A DNA stretch of 64,000 bases from Mycolicibacterium diernhoferi (GTDB lineage: Bacteria; Actinomycetota; Actinomycetes; Mycobacteriales; Mycobacteriaceae): positions 2,604,001 to 2,668,000 of the forward strand of contig NZ_CP080332.1 in the NCBI RefSeq assembly GCF_019456655.1. The letters run 5' to 3'. The number at the start of each line of letters is the position of its first letter. Within the stretch, counting starts at the first letter, position 1. A program made the translations under genes and the position numbers. Below, piece by piece: positions 26,674-37,701 of this stretch. The notes beneath the pieces were generated by a model, which saw nothing but the letters and a program-made list of their open reading frames with translations, did not search any database and was not told the DNA's origin.

Positions 26674-27975
26674 ATGAACCGACCCCGCCTACTCTCGCTG
26701 GGCTCCTGGCCGGAGACGCGCCGGGTCACCGCGATCCTCCGCAAGGAGACCGTCGGCGGTGTCATCCTGCTGATCGCCGCCGCGGCGGCGATCGTCTGGG
26801 CCAATTCGCCGTGGGCCGACAGCTATTTCGCACTGCGGGATTTCACGATCGGCGGCGAACCGTTCGGCCTGCATCTGAGCCTCAGCATCGGGCACTGGGC
26901 CTCCGATGGCCTGCTCGCGGTGTTCTTCTTCGTGGTCGGCCTGGAGCTCAAACGGGAGTTCGTGGCCGGTGACCTGCGTGATCCCGGCCGGGCCGCGCTA
27001 CCGATCGCCGCCGCGGTCGGAGGCATGGTGGTGCCGGCACTGATCTTCGTCGCGGTGGCCACCCGAGAGGGCGGCGACGCCGTACACGGCTGGGCGATCC
27101 CGACGGCCACCGATATCGCGTTCGCGGTGGCCGTGCTCGCGGTGATCTCCACGCATCTGCCCTCCGCACTGCGGATGTTCCTGCTCACCCTGGCGGTGGT
27201 GGACGATCTGCTGGCCATCACCGTCATCGCGATCTTCTACACCGACTCGCTCAACATCACCGCGCTGGCGCTGGCCGCGATCCCGCTGGTGATCTTCGCC
27301 GTCTGCGTGCAGCGCGGTGTGCAGGCCTGGTGGGTCCTGATCCCGCTGTCGATGGCGACCTGGGTACTCATGCACGAGTCCGGGGTGCATGCGACGGTCG
27401 CCGGCGTGTTGCTCGGCTTCATGGTTCCGGTGCGCAGAAAGGCGCAAAAGAAGGCTCGTGAGATCGAGGCCGGGATGGCCGAATACTTCGAGCACCGGTC
27501 GCGGCCCATCTCGGCGGGTGTCGCGATCCCGGTGTTCGCGTTCTTCGCCGCCGGGGTCAGCCTGGGCGGCTTCGGCGGGCTGGCCGGAGCGCTGGGGCAT
27601 CCGATCACCCTGGGCATCGTGCTCGGACTGGTGCTGGGCAAACCGCTGGGGATCTTCCTCACCACCTGGACGCTGTCGAAGGTGACGCGGGCCGAACTGG
27701 ACTCCTCGTTGCGCTGGGTGGACGTGCTCGGCGTCTCGATGCTGGCCGGCATCGGGTTCACCGTTTCGCTGCTGATCGGTGACCTCGCCTACAGCGACGC
27801 GGCCCGTGAGGAATTCGTCAAGGTCGGTGTCCTGACCGGTTCCGTGGTGGCCGCGACGCTGGCATCGGTGCTGTTGGCCACCAGAAACGCGGCATATCGC
27901 CGGATTCACGAAAACGAGACCGCGGACCAAGATCACGATGGTGTGCCCGACATCTACCAGGCTCGACAGGACTGA
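26674..27975 (+). CDS. nhaA: Na+/H+ antiporter NhaA
   Basis: A 433-residue antiporter with 12 membrane segments. Key residues align with E. coli NhaA: T146-D147 in [10 protein letters not shown] (E. coli T132-D133) and the ion-binding pair D177-D178 in [10 protein letters not shown] (D163-D164). It exports Na+ in exchange for protons and helps pH and salt tolerance. The cytoplasmic C-terminus ends with DQDHDGVPD, a thrombospondin type 3-like calcium motif unusual for NhaA. A hairpin overlaps the ribosome binding site. dxs follows 27 nt downstream with its own promoter. Confidence 0.93.
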   Translation: MNRPRLLSLGSWPETRRVTAILRKETVGGVILLIAAAAAIVWANSPWADSYFALRDFTIGGEPFGLHLSLSIGHWASDGLLAVFFFVVGLELKREFVAGDLRDPGRAALPIAAAVGGMVVPALIFVAVATREGGDAVHGWAIPTATDIAFAVAVLAVISTHLPSALRMFLLTLAVVDDLLAITVIAIFYTDSLNITALALAAIPLVIFAVCVQRGVQAWWVLIPLSMATWVLMHESGVHATVAGVLLGFMVPVRRKAQKKAREIEAGMAEYFEHRSRPISAGVAIPVFAFFAAGVSLGGFGGLAGALGHPITLGIVLGLVLGKPLGIFLTTWTLSKVTRAELDSSLRWVDVLGVSMLAGIGFTVSLLIGDLAYSDAAREEFVKVGVLTGSVVAATLASVLLATRNAAYRRIHENETADQDHDGVPDIYQARQD

Positions 27976-27990
27976 TGGGTGTTACGTGGG

Positions 27991-27996
27991 TAAACT
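27991..27996 (+). promoter_or_regulatory. -10 element of leaderless dxs
   Basis: TAAACT lies 6 nt before the dxs ATG, in the short gap after nhaA. No Shine-Dalgarno sequence is present, so dxs is probably read from a leaderless mRNA. Confidence 0.6.
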
Positions 27997-28002
27997 AACG
28001 GG

Positions 28003-29913
28003 ATGCTTAAACAGATCCGCGGTCCCGCAGATCTGCAGCACCTGTCCCAGTCGCAGCTCGAAGAGTTGGCCGCTGAAATCCGTGAATTCCTCATTCACAA
28101 GGTTGCTGCAACCGGGGGACATCTGGGCCCGAATCTCGGCGTCGTCGAACTGACTCTGGCGCTGCACCGGGTTTTCGACTCGCCGCACGATCCGATCATC
28201 TTCGACACCGGACATCAGTCCTACGTGCACAAGATCCTGACCGGACGCGCCGCGGATTTCGACCAGCTGCGCATGAAGGACGGGCTGTCGGGCTACCCGG
28301 CGCGTGCCGAGAGCGACCACGACTGGGTCGAGTCCAGCCATGCCAGCACCGCGCTGTCCTATGCCGACGGCCTGGCCAAGGCCTTCGAACTGTCCGGCCA
28401 CCGCAACCGGCACGTGGTCGCCGTGGTCGGCGACGGCGCGCTCACCGGCGGTATGTGCTGGGAGGCGCTCAACAACATCGCCGGCTCCAACCGGCCGGTC
28501 GTCATCGTGGTCAACGACAACGGCCGCAGTTATGCGCCGACGATCGGCGGGTTGGCCGATCACCTGGCCGCACTGCAGCTGCAGCCGGGCTACGAGAAGC
28601 TCCTGGAAAAGGGCCGTGATGTGGTGCGCGGTGTGCCCGTCATCGGCGAGATCTGCTACCAGTGCATGCACAGTGTCAAGGCCGGCCTCAAGGACGCCCT
28701 GCAGCCGCAGGCCATGTTCACCGATCTGGGCCTTAAGTACGTCGGCCCGATCGACGGTCATGATGAGCACGCCGTCGAGGCGGCCCTGCGGCACGCCCGT
28801 GGCTTCAACGCCCCGGTGATCGTCCACGTCGTCACCCGCAAGGGGATGGGCTACGCACCCGCCGAGGCCGACGAGGCCGAGCAGATGCACGCCTGCGGCG
28901 TCATCGACCCGCTCACCGGGCTGGCGACTTCGGAGTCCGCCCCCGGTTGGACCGGCACCTTCTCCGACGAGCTGATCAAGATCGCCACCCGCCGGCGCGA
29001 CGTCGTCGCGATCACCGCGGCGATGCCGGGCCCGACCGGTCTGGCGGCGTTCGGCCAGCAGTTCCCGGATCGGCTCTTCGATGTCGGCATCGCCGAGCAG
29101 CATGCGATGACGTCGGCGGCCGGGCTGGCGATGGGTGGCATGCACCCGGTGGTCGCCATCTACTCGACGTTCCTCAACCGTGCGTTCGACCAGATGATGA
29201 TGGACGTCGCCCTGCACCAGTTGCCGGTGACGATCGTGCTCGACCGCGCCGGTGTCACCGGTCCCGACGGCGCCAGCCATCACGGCGTCTGGGACCTGTC
29301 GATCCTGGGCGTCGTGCCCGGTATGCGGGTCGCCGCCCCGCGCGACGCCTCCCGGCTGCGTGAGGAGTTGGGCGAGGCGCTGGAGGTCAAGGACGGCCCG
29401 ACGGCCATCAGGTTCCCGAAGGGTGCTGTCGGGGAGGATATTCCGGCGATCGAGCGTCGCAACGGGGTGGACATCCTGGCGAAGCCGGGGCCCGAGGCCT
29501 CCGAGGACGTCCTGCTGATCGCGGTCGGTTCGTTCGCACAGATGGGGCTGGACGTCGCGCAACGCCTGCAGCAGCACGGCATCGGTGTGACGGTCGTCGA
29601 TCCGCGCTGGGTGTTGCCGGTGCCCGAGGCGCTGCACGCGCTGGCGTCCGCGCACAAGCTCGTCGTCACGCTGGAGGACAACGGCGTGCACGGCGGTATC
29701 GGATCCTCGGTGTCGGCCGCGTTGCGGGCCGCCGAGATCGATGTGCCGTGCCGTGATGTCGGTGTGCCGCAGGAGTTCCAGACCTATGCCTCGCGGGGCG
29801 AGGTGCTCACCGAGGTCGGATTGACCGATCGGCACATCTCCCGGCAGATCACCGGCTGGGTGTCGGCGCTGGCCTCCCCGATCGGCGATCAGGTCGGCCA
29901 CCCGGTCGACTAG
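28003..29913 (+). CDS. dxs: 1-deoxy-D-xylulose-5-phosphate synthase
   Basis: A 636-residue thiamine-diphosphate enzyme joining pyruvate and glyceraldehyde 3-phosphate, the first step of the MEP isoprenoid pathway. Motifs: GGHLGPNLG with H40, TPP/Mg-binding GDGALTGG (143-150) with the following NN, the [17 protein letters not shown] block and the C-terminal [12 protein letters not shown]. Full length compared with M. tuberculosis Dxs (638), to which it is strongly similar. A VOC gene follows 5 nt after the stop. Confidence 0.97.
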   Translation: MLKQIRGPADLQHLSQSQLEELAAEIREFLIHKVAATGGHLGPNLGVVELTLALHRVFDSPHDPIIFDTGHQSYVHKILTGRAADFDQLRMKDGLSGYPARAESDHDWVESSHASTALSYADGLAKAFELSGHRNRHVVAVVGDGALTGGMCWEALNNIAGSNRPVVIVVNDNGRSYAPTIGGLADHLAALQLQPGYEKLLEKGRDVVRGVPVIGEICYQCMHSVKAGLKDALQPQAMFTDLGLKYVGPIDGHDEHAVEAALRHARGFNAPVIVHVVTRKGMGYAPAEADEAEQMHACGVIDPLTGLATSESAPGWTGTFSDELIKIATRRRDVVAITAAMPGPTGLAAFGQQFPDRLFDVGIAEQHAMTSAAGLAMGGMHPVVAIYSTFLNRAFDQMMMDVALHQLPVTIVLDRAGVTGPDGASHHGVWDLSILGVVPGMRVAAPRDASRLREELGEALEVKDGPTAIRFPKGAVGEDIPAIERRNGVDILAKPGPEASEDVLLIAVGSFAQMGLDVAQRLQQHGIGVTVVDPRWVLPVPEALHALASAHKLVVTLEDNGVHGGIGSSVSAALRAAEIDVPCRDVGVPQEFQTYASRGEVLTEVGLTDRHISRQITGWVSALASPIGDQVGHPVD

Positions 29914-29918
29914 CTGGA

Positions 29919-30281
29919 ATGCGAATCAGTCCGCCGATACCTGTTCTGCGGATGTTCGATGTCGGGCGCACGCTCGACTTCTATTGCGGCTACCTCGGTT
30001 TCGGCAAAGACTGGGAGCATCGGTTCGAGCCGGGGTTTCCGTTGTACGTGCAGGTGAGTCGGTCGGAGGCGACGATCCACCTCTCGGAGCACTACGGCGA
30101 CGGCAGCCCCAACACGGTGCTGTGGATTCCGGTCGACGACGTCGACGCACTGCACGCCGAGCTGAGCGCGCAGCAGCACGGGTACTCGAATCCGGGTATC
30201 GAGCACGACGGCCCGGGCGGACGGTGCATGACGGTCATCGATCCCTCCGGCAATCACCTGCGGTTCAATCAGCCGGACTGA
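29919..30281 (+). CDS. VOC/bleomycin-resistance-type glyoxalase superfamily protein
   Basis: A 120-residue vicinal-oxygen-chelate protein with paired beta-alpha-beta-beta-beta units: IPVLRMFDVGRTLDFYCGYLGF, LHLSE-like (IHLSEHYGD) and the closing MTVIDPSGNHLRFNQ. It resembles bleomycin-binding resistance proteins, which bind rather than modify the drug. Substrate not determinable. It lies 5 nt after dxs and is likely co-transcribed. Its last 13 nt overlap the convergent rnd. Confidence 0.8.
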   Translation: MRISPPIPVLRMFDVGRTLDFYCGYLGFGKDWEHRFEPGFPLYVQVSRSEATIHLSEHYGDGSPNTVLWIPVDDVDALHAELSAQQHGYSNPGIEHDGPGGRCMTVIDPSGNHLRFNQPD

Positions 30282-31534
30282 TCCTCGGGGGGCTTCGGGG
30301 TCAGTGCCTCCGTCAGCACCGGCACGGTCAACTCGCGCTGCCAGGGCCGGGCCTTGGCAGCCGCCAGGAATTCGTCGACCGCCGAACGCACATCGGGCGT
30401 CGGCTGCCAGTCCCAGCACAGCCGGCGCACGGTGTCCGGCGTCAACAGATTCTCCGTGGGCACCGAAACCCGTTCGGACAAGGCCGACAGAGCGGTGCGC
30501 ACAGCCTCCAGTCGTTCGGCGGCCTCGGGCTTGCGGCGAGACCACCGGGCGGGCGGCGGCGGGCCGTTCAACGGTTCCGATCCGGACGGCGGATTCGGAT
30601 CCTGACGCGCCCGGGCCAACGCGTCCAGCCAGGCCTGAGCGCCGCGGCGCTGCCTGCTGCCGCCGAACACCGGTAGCGCGGTGAGCTTTTCGATCGTATC
30701 GGGATCTGCGGTGGCGGCATTGATGATCGCGGCGTCCGGAAGGATCCGGCCCGGTGCGATATCGCGACGCTGCGCGATCTGGTCGCGGGTGGTCCAGAGC
30801 TCGCGCACCGCGGCCAGCGCCCGCGGATCACGAACCTTGTGGATGCCTGAGGTGCGACGCCACTTGTCCCGACGGGTGACGGTCGGCTCCGACGTGCGCA
30901 GGAACTCGAATTCCTGTGCCGCCCAATCGGTCTTGCCCTGCTCCTCGAGGACGGCGGCGAGCGCCTCCCGGAGCTCCAGCAGCACCTCGACATCGAGCGC
31001 GGCGTAGTTCAGCCAGTCGGCCGGCAGCGGACGTTTGGACCAGTCGGCGGCGCCGTGCCCCTTCACCAGGCCCAGCCCCAACAGCCGGCGCACCATCTCG
31101 GCGAGATTGACCCGATCGAATCCGGCCAACCGGGCACCCAGTTCGGTGTCATACAGGCGCGGCGGGGTCATCCCCAGTTCGGCCAGGCAGGGCAGATCCT
31201 GGTCGGCGGCATGGAGCACCCACTCGTCGGCGCTGAGCACCTCGGCCAGCGGCGCCATCACCTTCAGCGGATCACCACCATGGTTCACCGGATCGATCAG
31301 CACCGTCCCGGCACCCGCGCGGCGGATCTGCACCAGGTAGGCGCGGTTGGAGTAGCGGAAGCCCGAGGCGCGCTCGGCGTCGATCGCAAACGGCCCGGAC
31401 CCGCCGGCCAACAGCTCGGCCGCCCGGGCGATGTCGCTGGGGTAGAAGGCGACCGGTGGCACACCATCGGCAGGCGCCAGCAGGGGAGTCGGTTCCGGTT
31501 CGGGTGGGGTTCCGGATTCTTCGGGTTCGGTCAT
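30269..31534 (-). CDS. rnd: Ribonuclease D-like 3'-5' exonuclease (HRDC domain)
   Basis: A 421-residue DEDDy exonuclease. Exo I is FAIDAERASG with D52 and E54; Exo II is HAADQDLPCL with D113; Exo III is NYAALDVEVL with Y177 and D181. An HRDC domain follows at about 220-300, with a further C-terminal helical domain. RNase D trims tRNA and stable RNA 3' ends. Equivalent to Rv2681. Its ATG is 1 nt after the DUF3000 stop, so the two form an operon. Confidence 0.9.
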   Translation of the reverse strand: MTEPEESGTPPEPEPTPLLAPADGVPPVAFYPSDIARAAELLAGGSGPFAIDAERASGFRYSNRAYLVQIRRAGAGTVLIDPVNHGGDPLKVMAPLAEVLSADEWVLHAADQDLPCLAELGMTPPRLYDTELGARLAGFDRVNLAEMVRRLLGLGLVKGHGAADWSKRPLPADWLNYAALDVEVLLELREALAAVLEEQGKTDWAAQEFEFLRTSEPTVTRRDKWRRTSGIHKVRDPRALAAVRELWTTRDQIAQRRDIAPGRILPDAAIINAATADPDTIEKLTALPVFGGSRQRRGAQAWLDALARARQDPNPPSGSEPLNGPPPPARWSRRKPEAAERLEAVRTALSALSERVSVPTENLLTPDTVRRLCWDWQPTPDVRSAVDEFLAAAKARPWQRELTVPVLTEALTPKPPEDQSG

Positions 31535-31535
31535 G

Positions 31536-32117
31536 TCAGGCGCGGGTGCGGGAACCCAGCGTGGTGACACCGGTGGGCGGGAGTCCGGCGGCGTGCTCGA
31601 GCACCTCGCAGAACGCCTGAACATGGGGACCCAACTCCAGGTCGGTCGCCGTCCATGAGGCGCGCAGTTCCAGCTGATGGGCACGGGGCGGGCCGGAGAT
31701 GTCGCCGTAGCGCACCGACGTGGTGGCGGTGACGGTGCCGCCCAGGGCGGTGACGGCGTCCCCGTGCTGGGCCAGGGCCTCCTGCAGCCAGCTCCAGGCC
31801 ACCTCGGGCAGCAGCGGGTCGACGGCCTCACTGGAGTCCAGGTCGGCCTGGATGTAGGCGACCAGGCGCATCGTTCCGTCCCAGGCCTCGGCGCCCTCGG
31901 GATCGTGCAGCAGGATCAGCCGGCCGAATGCGTCGCCCTCGGACCGTTCCGGCACGGCGGCGGCGTCCGGGTGGCGGACTTCGGCACCCAGCGCGTAGCT
32001 GAAGGGTGCCAGCCGCTGCGGCGGACGGATCGGCCCCAGCTCGATCTCCGGCCGAACAGTGGCGGCATTCATGGCAGCAACCGCAGTGCGGAACTGAGCC
32101 GGTTCGGCGGACGTCAC
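31536..32117 (-). CDS. DUF3000 protein
   Basis: A 193-residue soluble protein with the DUF3000 core ([25 protein letters not shown], abbreviated here by its ends PEIELG and YALGAEV), [10 protein letters not shown] and the C-terminal [10 protein letters not shown]. Function unknown; Rv2680 in M. tuberculosis from memory. The GTG at 32117 lies 8 nt after TACCGT (32126-32131), a leaderless arrangement; an internal ATG at about 32069 is a shorter alternative. Confidence 0.8.
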   Translation of the reverse strand: MTSAEPAQFRTAVAAMNAATVRPEIELGPIRPPQRLAPFSYALGAEVRHPDAAAVPERSEGDAFGRLILLHDPEGAEAWDGTMRLVAYIQADLDSSEAVDPLLPEVAWSWLQEALAQHGDAVTALGGTVTATTSVRYGDISGPPRAHQLELRASWTATDLELGPHVQAFCEVLEHAAGLPPTGVTTLGSRTRA

Positions 32118-32196
32118 AAATCTGGACGGTAGTCCGAAGTCGTCTCCGCCGTGCGCAGGCGCGCCGATCATCGGACACATGGCACGATGGGGCCCG

Positions 32197-33246
32197 ATGA
32201 ACACCCGTCGTGACCTGCCCGAGTCGCCGTATCTCGCCGCCGCCGCCGGCCGCACCCCGAACCGCACCCCGGTGTGGTTCATGCGCCAGGCTGGACGGTC
32301 GCTGCCCGAGTACCGCGTGCTGCGCGCCAACCACAAGATGCTGGAAGCCTGCTTCGACCCGGAGCTGGTCTGCGAGATCACCCTGCAGCCGGTGCGCAGG
32401 CACGGTGTCGACGCAGCCATTCTGTTCTCCGACATCGTGGTCCCGCTGAAGGCGGCCGGCGTCGCGCTGGACATCGTTCCCGACGTCGGGCCGGTCATCG
32501 AGCACCCGATCCGGTCCCGGTCCGATGTCGGCAGCCTGCCGCGGTTGGAACGCAGTCAGGTCGCCCCCGTCACCGACGCGGTGTCGCTGCTGGTGGCAGC
32601 CCTGGGCGAGGTCCCGCTGATCGGCTTCGCCGGCGCGCCGTTCACCCTGGCGTCCTACCTGGTGGAGGGCGGTCCCAGCCGTAACCACGAGAAGACCAAG
32701 GCGATGATGTTCGCCGAGACCGAGACCTGGCACGCGCTGATGACCGCGCTGACGGATCTGACCATCGACTTCCTGGAAGCGCAGCTCGACGCCGGCGTCG
32801 ACGCCATCCAGTTGTTCGACTCGTGGGCCGGCACGCTGTCGCTGGCCGACTACCGCAGTCATGTGCTGCCGCACAGCTCGCGGATCTTCGCCGCACTCGC
32901 CGACCGGGGCGTGCCGATGACCCACTTCGGGGTCGGCACCGCCGAACTGCTCGGCGCGATGGCCGAGGCCGGCGCCACCATGGTCGGCGTGGACTGGCGC
33001 ACCTCGTTGACGGCGGCCGCCGGCCGGGTGCCCGCAGGCATCGCGCTGCAGGGCAATCTCGACCCGGTCGTGCTGCTGGCGGGCTGGCCGGTGGTCGAGC
33101 GCGCGGCCCGCGCCGTCGTCGAGGACGGTCGCGCCGCCATCGCCGCGGGAGCCTCCGGCCATGTCTTCAACCTCGGACACGGTGTGCTGCCGGCCACCGA
33201 TCCCGGGGTGGTGACCGATCTGGTGAGCCTGGTGCACTCATTGTGA
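32197..33246 (+). CDS. hemE: Uroporphyrinogen decarboxylase
   Basis: A 349-residue enzyme converting uroporphyrinogen III to coproporphyrinogen III. Signature N-terminal [15 protein letters not shown], then [20 protein letters not shown] and the closing NLGHGVLP. The ATG at 32197 (MNTRRDLP) matches the M. tuberculosis N-terminus; an ATG 18 nt earlier is the alternative. hemY follows with a GTGA overlap. I recall echA15 at this place in M. tuberculosis; it is absent. Confidence 0.97.
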   Translation: MNTRRDLPESPYLAAAAGRTPNRTPVWFMRQAGRSLPEYRVLRANHKMLEACFDPELVCEITLQPVRRHGVDAAILFSDIVVPLKAAGVALDIVPDVGPVIEHPIRSRSDVGSLPRLERSQVAPVTDAVSLLVAALGEVPLIGFAGAPFTLASYLVEGGPSRNHEKTKAMMFAETETWHALMTALTDLTIDFLEAQLDAGVDAIQLFDSWAGTLSLADYRSHVLPHSSRIFAALADRGVPMTHFGVGTAELLGAMAEAGATMVGVDWRTSLTAAAGRVPAGIALQGNLDPVVLLAGWPVVERAARAVVEDGRAAIAAGASGHVFNLGHGVLPATDPGVVTDLVSLVHSL

Positions 33247-34598
33247 GTTCCACCTACTGCGTTGTCGGGGGAGGCATTTCGGGCCTCACCGCGGCCTACC
33301 GGCTGCGCGTCGCGGCCGGGCCGGACGCCTCGATCACGCTGTTCGACCCCGCCGACCGGCTCGGCGGGGTACTGCGGACCGAGACGGTCGGCGGGATGTC
33401 GATGGACGTGGGCGCCGAGGCGTTCATCACCCGCCGCCCCGAGGTACCCGCGCTGCTGGCCGAACTCGGGCTCACCGGTCGGCAGGTTGCCAGCGCCGGA
33501 GCCCGGCCGCTGATCTACAGCCAGGGCAGGCTGCATCCGCTGCCCACCGGCACCCTGCAGGGCATCCCGGCGCACGCCGAGTCGGTCGCCGGGCTGGTGG
33601 ACCCGCAGACGGTGGCCCAGATCGCCGACGAGGACCGGCGTGACTTCAGCTGGCGCCCCGGCGCGGACCCGTCGGTCGCCGACCTGGTCGGGGACCGGTT
33701 CGGTGCGCAGGTGGTGACCCGGTCGGTGGAACCGCTACTGACCGGGGTGTACGCCGGGTCGGCGGCCACCATCGGGGTGCGCTCGGCGCTGCCCGGGCTG
33801 GCGGCCGCGTTGGACCGCGGCGCGCGCAGCCTCACCGAAGCGGTGCGCAACGCGCTGCCGCCCCCACAGCCAGGCCCGGTCTTCGGTGCGCTGGACGGCG
33901 GCTACACCGTCCTGATCGAGGAACTGGCCCGGCGCGCGGGGATGCGCTGGGCGCAGGTCGGGATCAACGAGATGGTGCGCTCGGCGCACGGCTGGGAGCT
34001 CATCGACGACGAGGGTGAGCACTGGACCGCCGACGCGGTGGTGCTCGCCGTCCCGGCGCCGCGGCTGGCCCCGCTGGTCGAACCCGTCGCCCCGCGCAGT
34101 GCCGCGGCGGCCCGGCGTATCGGTGTGGCCTCCACGGCCCTGGTGGCACTCGCGCTGCCCGGCGGCACGCCGCTGCCGGACCAGTCCGGGGTGCTGGTCG
34201 CCACCGGAGAGCCGTTGCACACCAAGGCGATAACCCTGACCTCCCGCAAGTGGGGACGACGCGGCAACGTGGAGCTGGTGCGGTTGTCCTACGGGCGGTT
34301 CGGCGACAATCTGGCCCGCAGCATCGGGGATGACGAGCTGTTGAACTGGTCGCTGGAAGACCTGCAGAACGTGTTCGGCATCGCCGCCGACCCGGTGGAC
34401 CACCGGGTGCAGCGCTGGATCGACGCGATGCCCCAGTACGGCCCCGGACACGGCGAGCTGGTCGCCGAACTGAGGGCCGGGCTGCCGCCAACCCTGGCCG
34501 TTGCAGGCGGCTACCTGGACGGGATCGGAGTCCCCGCCTGTGTGGGATCCGCCACCAGGGCGGCCGCGAAACTGACGACCTCCGGCGTGGCACGATAG
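33243..34598 (+). CDS. hemY: Coproporphyrinogen III oxidase HemY (CgoX)
   Basis: A 451-residue FAD enzyme. The dinucleotide motif [15 protein letters not shown] is at the very N-terminus, with DPADRLGG next and the C-terminal FAD motif [15 protein letters not shown]. In actinobacteria this enzyme oxidises coproporphyrinogen to coproporphyrin III, before iron insertion and HemQ. Both neighbours (hemE, hemQ) support that pathway. GTG start overlapping the hemE stop. Confidence 0.93.
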   Translation: MSSTYCVVGGGISGLTAAYRLRVAAGPDASITLFDPADRLGGVLRTETVGGMSMDVGAEAFITRRPEVPALLAELGLTGRQVASAGARPLIYSQGRLHPLPTGTLQGIPAHAESVAGLVDPQTVAQIADEDRRDFSWRPGADPSVADLVGDRFGAQVVTRSVEPLLTGVYAGSAATIGVRSALPGLAAALDRGARSLTEAVRNALPPPQPGPVFGALDGGYTVLIEELARRAGMRWAQVGINEMVRSAHGWELIDDEGEHWTADAVVLAVPAPRLAPLVEPVAPRSAAAARRIGVASTALVALALPGGTPLPDQSGVLVATGEPLHTKAITLTSRKWGRRGNVELVRLSYGRFGDNLARSIGDDELLNWSLEDLQNVFGIAADPVDHRVQRWIDAMPQYGPGHGELVAELRAGLPPTLAVAGGYLDGIGVPACVGSATRAAAKLTTSGVAR

Positions 34599-34628
34599 GA
34601 CTGACGCGCACGCAAGGAGCAAGAAGAC

Positions 34629-35321
34629 ATGGCCAAGCTCGACTACGACAAGCTCAACTCGATGACCAGGTACATGATGATCTCGGTCTTCGCGGTTCAG
34701 CCCGAGGCTCTCGACGCGGACCGGTCCGCGGTCATCGATGAGACCGCGACTTTCCTCAAACAGCAGGAGGACAACGGCGTCGTCGTCCGCGGCCTCTACG
34801 ACGTCGCCGGCTTCCGTGCCGACGCCGACTTCATGATCTGGACACACGCCGAGCGGGTCGAGGACCTGCAGGCGACCTATTCGGCCTTCCGCCGGACCAC
34901 GCTCGGCCTGGCCAGCGATCCGGTGTGGAGCGTGGTGGCGCTGCACCGGCCCGCAGAGTTCAACAAGAGCCACGTCCCCGCGTTCATCGCCGGCGAAGAT
35001 CCGGGCGACTACGTGTGCGTGTATCCCTTTGTCCGGTCCCTGGATTGGTACCTGCTGCCCGACGACGAGCGCCGCAAGATGCTGGTCGATCACGGGATGG
35101 CCGGCCGCGAGTACCCGGACGTGCGGGCCAATACGGTGCCGGCGTTCGCGCTCGGTGACTACGAGTGGATCCTGGCGTTCGAGGGTCCGGATCTGGGTCG
35201 CATCGTCGAACTGATGTGGAAGTTGCGCTACACCGAGGCCCGCCGGCATGTCCGTGAGGAGACCCCCTTCTTCACCGGGCCCCGGGTCGGCGTCGAGCAG
35301 TTGCTGGCCAAGCTGCCCTAA
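34629..35321 (+). CDS. hemQ: Coprohaem decarboxylase HemQ (ChdC)
   Basis: A 230-residue chlorite-dismutase-fold protein that oxidatively decarboxylates coprohaem to haem b with peroxide. Visible: Y132 in [14 protein letters not shown] (catalytic tyrosine position) and the proximal ligand H155 in [11 protein letters not shown], then [13 protein letters not shown]. Equivalent to Rv2676c. AAGGAGCAAGAAGAC precedes the ATG. Third gene of hemE-hemY-hemQ. Confidence 0.95.
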   Translation: MAKLDYDKLNSMTRYMMISVFAVQPEALDADRSAVIDETATFLKQQEDNGVVVRGLYDVAGFRADADFMIWTHAERVEDLQATYSAFRRTTLGLASDPVWSVVALHRPAEFNKSHVPAFIAGEDPGDYVCVYPFVRSLDWYLLPDDERRKMLVDHGMAGREYPDVRANTVPAFALGDYEWILAFEGPDLGRIVELMWKLRYTEARRHVREETPFFTGPRVGVEQLLAKLP

Positions 35322-35373
35322 AAGTCCCGCCAGAACCGACAACCGGTGCCGGAGGGTTTGCTAGCGTCTCAGG

Positions 35374-37701
35374 ATGCCGAGAGTCGGCCGAGTGGGCACG
35401 GTGGTCACGGCTGCGATCCTGGCATTCTGCGTCTGGCTGCTCGGCGGATGGGGTTCGCAGGCGACCCGGATCGCCGTCGAGGACATCGGTTTCGTCGTTC
35501 TCGCACTGTTCGTCACCGGGTGCTGCGGCCACGCCGCGTGGCGGCAGCACGGCCGGCAGCGCACGGTGTGGATCTGGGTCACCATCGGCATGGTCGGCTA
35601 CACGGCCGGATCGGTGATCTGGGCCTATCACGAATGGTGGCGCGGCGAGAATCCGTTCCCGACCACGGCCGACGCCGGCTATCTGATCCTGCCGGTCGCG
35701 GTCTGCGTCGCTTTGCTGCTGATGCCGGTCGGGACCTCGGGCTACACCCACACCCGGTTGGCGCTCGACGGGTTCATCGTGGCCGTCGCGTTCTTCCAGA
35801 TCGGCTGGTGGACGCTGCTGGACCCGTTGCTCGACTCCGGTGGGGCCGGCAGGTTCGCGATCGGGGTCGCGCTGGCCTACCCGGTACTCGACCTCGGCGT
35901 GCTGACGGTGGCCCTGCTGGTGCTGGGGCGCGTCCAGCCCGCGCAGCATCGACCGCTGGCTCTGCTGGTCTGCGGCATGACGCTGATGGCGGTGGCCGAT
36001 TGCGTGTTCGTGTACTCGAACATGCTGGATGACTTCACTGTCGTGAAGTACGGCAGTGTGGCCTGGGCGTCCGGGCTGCTGCTGATCGCATTCGCGGCGC
36101 TGAGTTCCGACGTGTCCCTGGATGATCACGCCGATGCTGAGCGGGAGATCTCCCCATTCGACATGTGGCTGCCGTATGTGCCGATCGTGCTGGCGATGGC
36201 CGCGGCGCTGGTGCGTTTCGCCGCCGCCCCCGAGCTGGCGCCCGCGCTCATCGCATCGGTGTTGCTGATCGTGCTGGTGCTGTTGCGTCAGTTCATCGTG
36301 GTGGGGGAGAACCGCCGCCTGCTCGTCGCCGTCGAGGCGCAGGCCATGACCGATCCGCTGACCGGCCTGGCCAACCGGGCCCTGTTCCAGGACAGGCTGG
36401 CGCACGCCATGGTGCTGCACCGGCGCGACCAACAGACGGTGTCGGTGCTGTCCCTGGATCTCGACGACTTCAAGCTCGTCAACGACGGTCTGGGCCATCC
36501 GGCCGGCGACCGGCTGTTGGTCCAGGCGGCCGAACGGATCCTGGGCTGTGCACGGTCCAGCGACACGGTCGCACGGCTCGGCGGCGACGAGTTCGTGGTG
36601 TTGATGGAGGGCGACCCCGACGAGTCGCGGGAGGTCATCCACGCGGTGTTGCGGGCCTTCGATGAACCGTTCCACGTCGATGGGCACGATCTGCTGCTCA
36701 GACCCAGCGCCGGCCTGGCGGTCGCCGCCGCAGAGGACTCGGAGCAGTCTCCAGAACGGCTGCTCAAGCAGGCCGATGTGGCGATGTACTCGGCGAAGCG
36801 GTCCCGGTCGCGTGGGTTGCACACCTACAGCCCGGGCGATATGCCGGACGTGGACGAGCGCGGCGGCGGCCACACCGCCCCGAATGCCGCGGTGCACGAC
36901 AGCGCCGTGGCCTACCAATTGCTCGGCGAGTTGCGCCAGGCCATCGACAACCGGGCACTGACGCTGGCCTACCAGCCGAAGTTCGATCTGCACGACGACT
37001 CGATCACCGGCGTGGAGGCCCTGGTGCGCTGGCCGCACCCCGATCGGGGACTGTTGGGGCCGGATCAGTTCCTGCAGTTGGTCCGCGATCACGGACTGAT
37101 GCGGCCGATCAACGAACTGGTACTCACCCAGGCGCTCAACCAGATCGCGCAGTGGCGGGATCTGGGTCTGGAGGTGGCGGTGGCGGTCAACGTGTTCGCG
37201 CCTTCGCTGAGTGACCTGACGTTGCCGGCGGGGGTCGAGCAGGAACTGAGCAGGTGTGGTCTGCCGTGCGAGCTCCTGACCGTGGAGATCACCGAGGATC
37301 TGCTGCTGGGCAACCACGAACACACCCACGCGGTGATCGACCGGCTGCGCGAGCGCGGGGTCCGGGTGGCGATCGACGACTTCGGCAGCGGCTATTCGGC
37401 GCTGTCCTACCTACGGGAACTGCACGTCGATGAGCTGAAGCTGGACCGCGGGTTCGTCACCGCGGTGCTGGATGACCGGCGCGCGGCGGCGATCGTCCGT
37501 GCCGTCATCGACCTGGCCCGTGAACTCGGCCTGACCACCGTTGCCGAGGGGGTGGAGAACGTCGAAACCGCAACGCTGCTAAAGGATTACGGCTGCCAGG
37601 TGGCGCAGGGCTATCTCTACAGCCCGCCGCTGTCGCCGGCGGACATGCTCAGTCTGCTGAGGTCGCGCCGGCCGGCACCAGGCGCAACGATATCGAGTTG
37701 A
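35374..37701 (+). CDS. Membrane-bound GGDEF-EAL cyclic-di-GMP enzyme
   Basis: A 775-residue protein with about nine membrane segments (residues 10-308), then GGDEF and EAL domains. The GGDEF motif is intact (403-407, RLGGDEFVVL), with an RSSD product-inhibition site 5 residues before it (394-397). The EAL domain is also intact: EAL at 548-550, ITEDLL, DDFGSGYSALSYL and a late AEGVEN. Both c-di-GMP synthesis and hydrolysis are therefore possible. TAGCGT lies 6 nt before the ATG (leaderless). Its 3' end overlaps the convergent msrB by 53 nt. Confidence 0.92.
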   Translation: MPRVGRVGTVVTAAILAFCVWLLGGWGSQATRIAVEDIGFVVLALFVTGCCGHAAWRQHGRQRTVWIWVTIGMVGYTAGSVIWAYHEWWRGENPFPTTADAGYLILPVAVCVALLLMPVGTSGYTHTRLALDGFIVAVAFFQIGWWTLLDPLLDSGGAGRFAIGVALAYPVLDLGVLTVALLVLGRVQPAQHRPLALLVCGMTLMAVADCVFVYSNMLDDFTVVKYGSVAWASGLLLIAFAALSSDVSLDDHADAEREISPFDMWLPYVPIVLAMAAALVRFAAAPELAPALIASVLLIVLVLLRQFIVVGENRRLLVAVEAQAMTDPLTGLANRALFQDRLAHAMVLHRRDQQTVSVLSLDLDDFKLVNDGLGHPAGDRLLVQAAERILGCARSSDTVARLGGDEFVVLMEGDPDESREVIHAVLRAFDEPFHVDGHDLLLRPSAGLAVAAAEDSEQSPERLLKQADVAMYSAKRSRSRGLHTYSPGDMPDVDERGGGHTAPNAAVHDSAVAYQLLGELRQAIDNRALTLAYQPKFDLHDDSITGVEALVRWPHPDRGLLGPDQFLQLVRDHGLMRPINELVLTQALNQIAQWRDLGLEVAVAVNVFAPSLSDLTLPAGVEQELSRCGLPCELLTVEITEDLLLGNHEHTHAVIDRLRERGVRVAIDDFGSGYSALSYLRELHVDELKLDRGFVTAVLDDRRAAAIVRAVIDLARELGLTTVAEGVENVETATLLKDYGCQVAQGYLYSPPLSPADMLSLLRSRRPAPGATISS

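Noticed and set aside
27982..29901. A 639-codon open frame antisense to dxs
   Set aside because: Same GC-driven artefact; dxs is unambiguous on the plus strand.
35272..37329. A 685-codon open frame antisense to the GGDEF-EAL gene
   Set aside because: Low-complexity His/Gln/Arg translation and no motif; the plus-strand gene has complete catalytic motifs.
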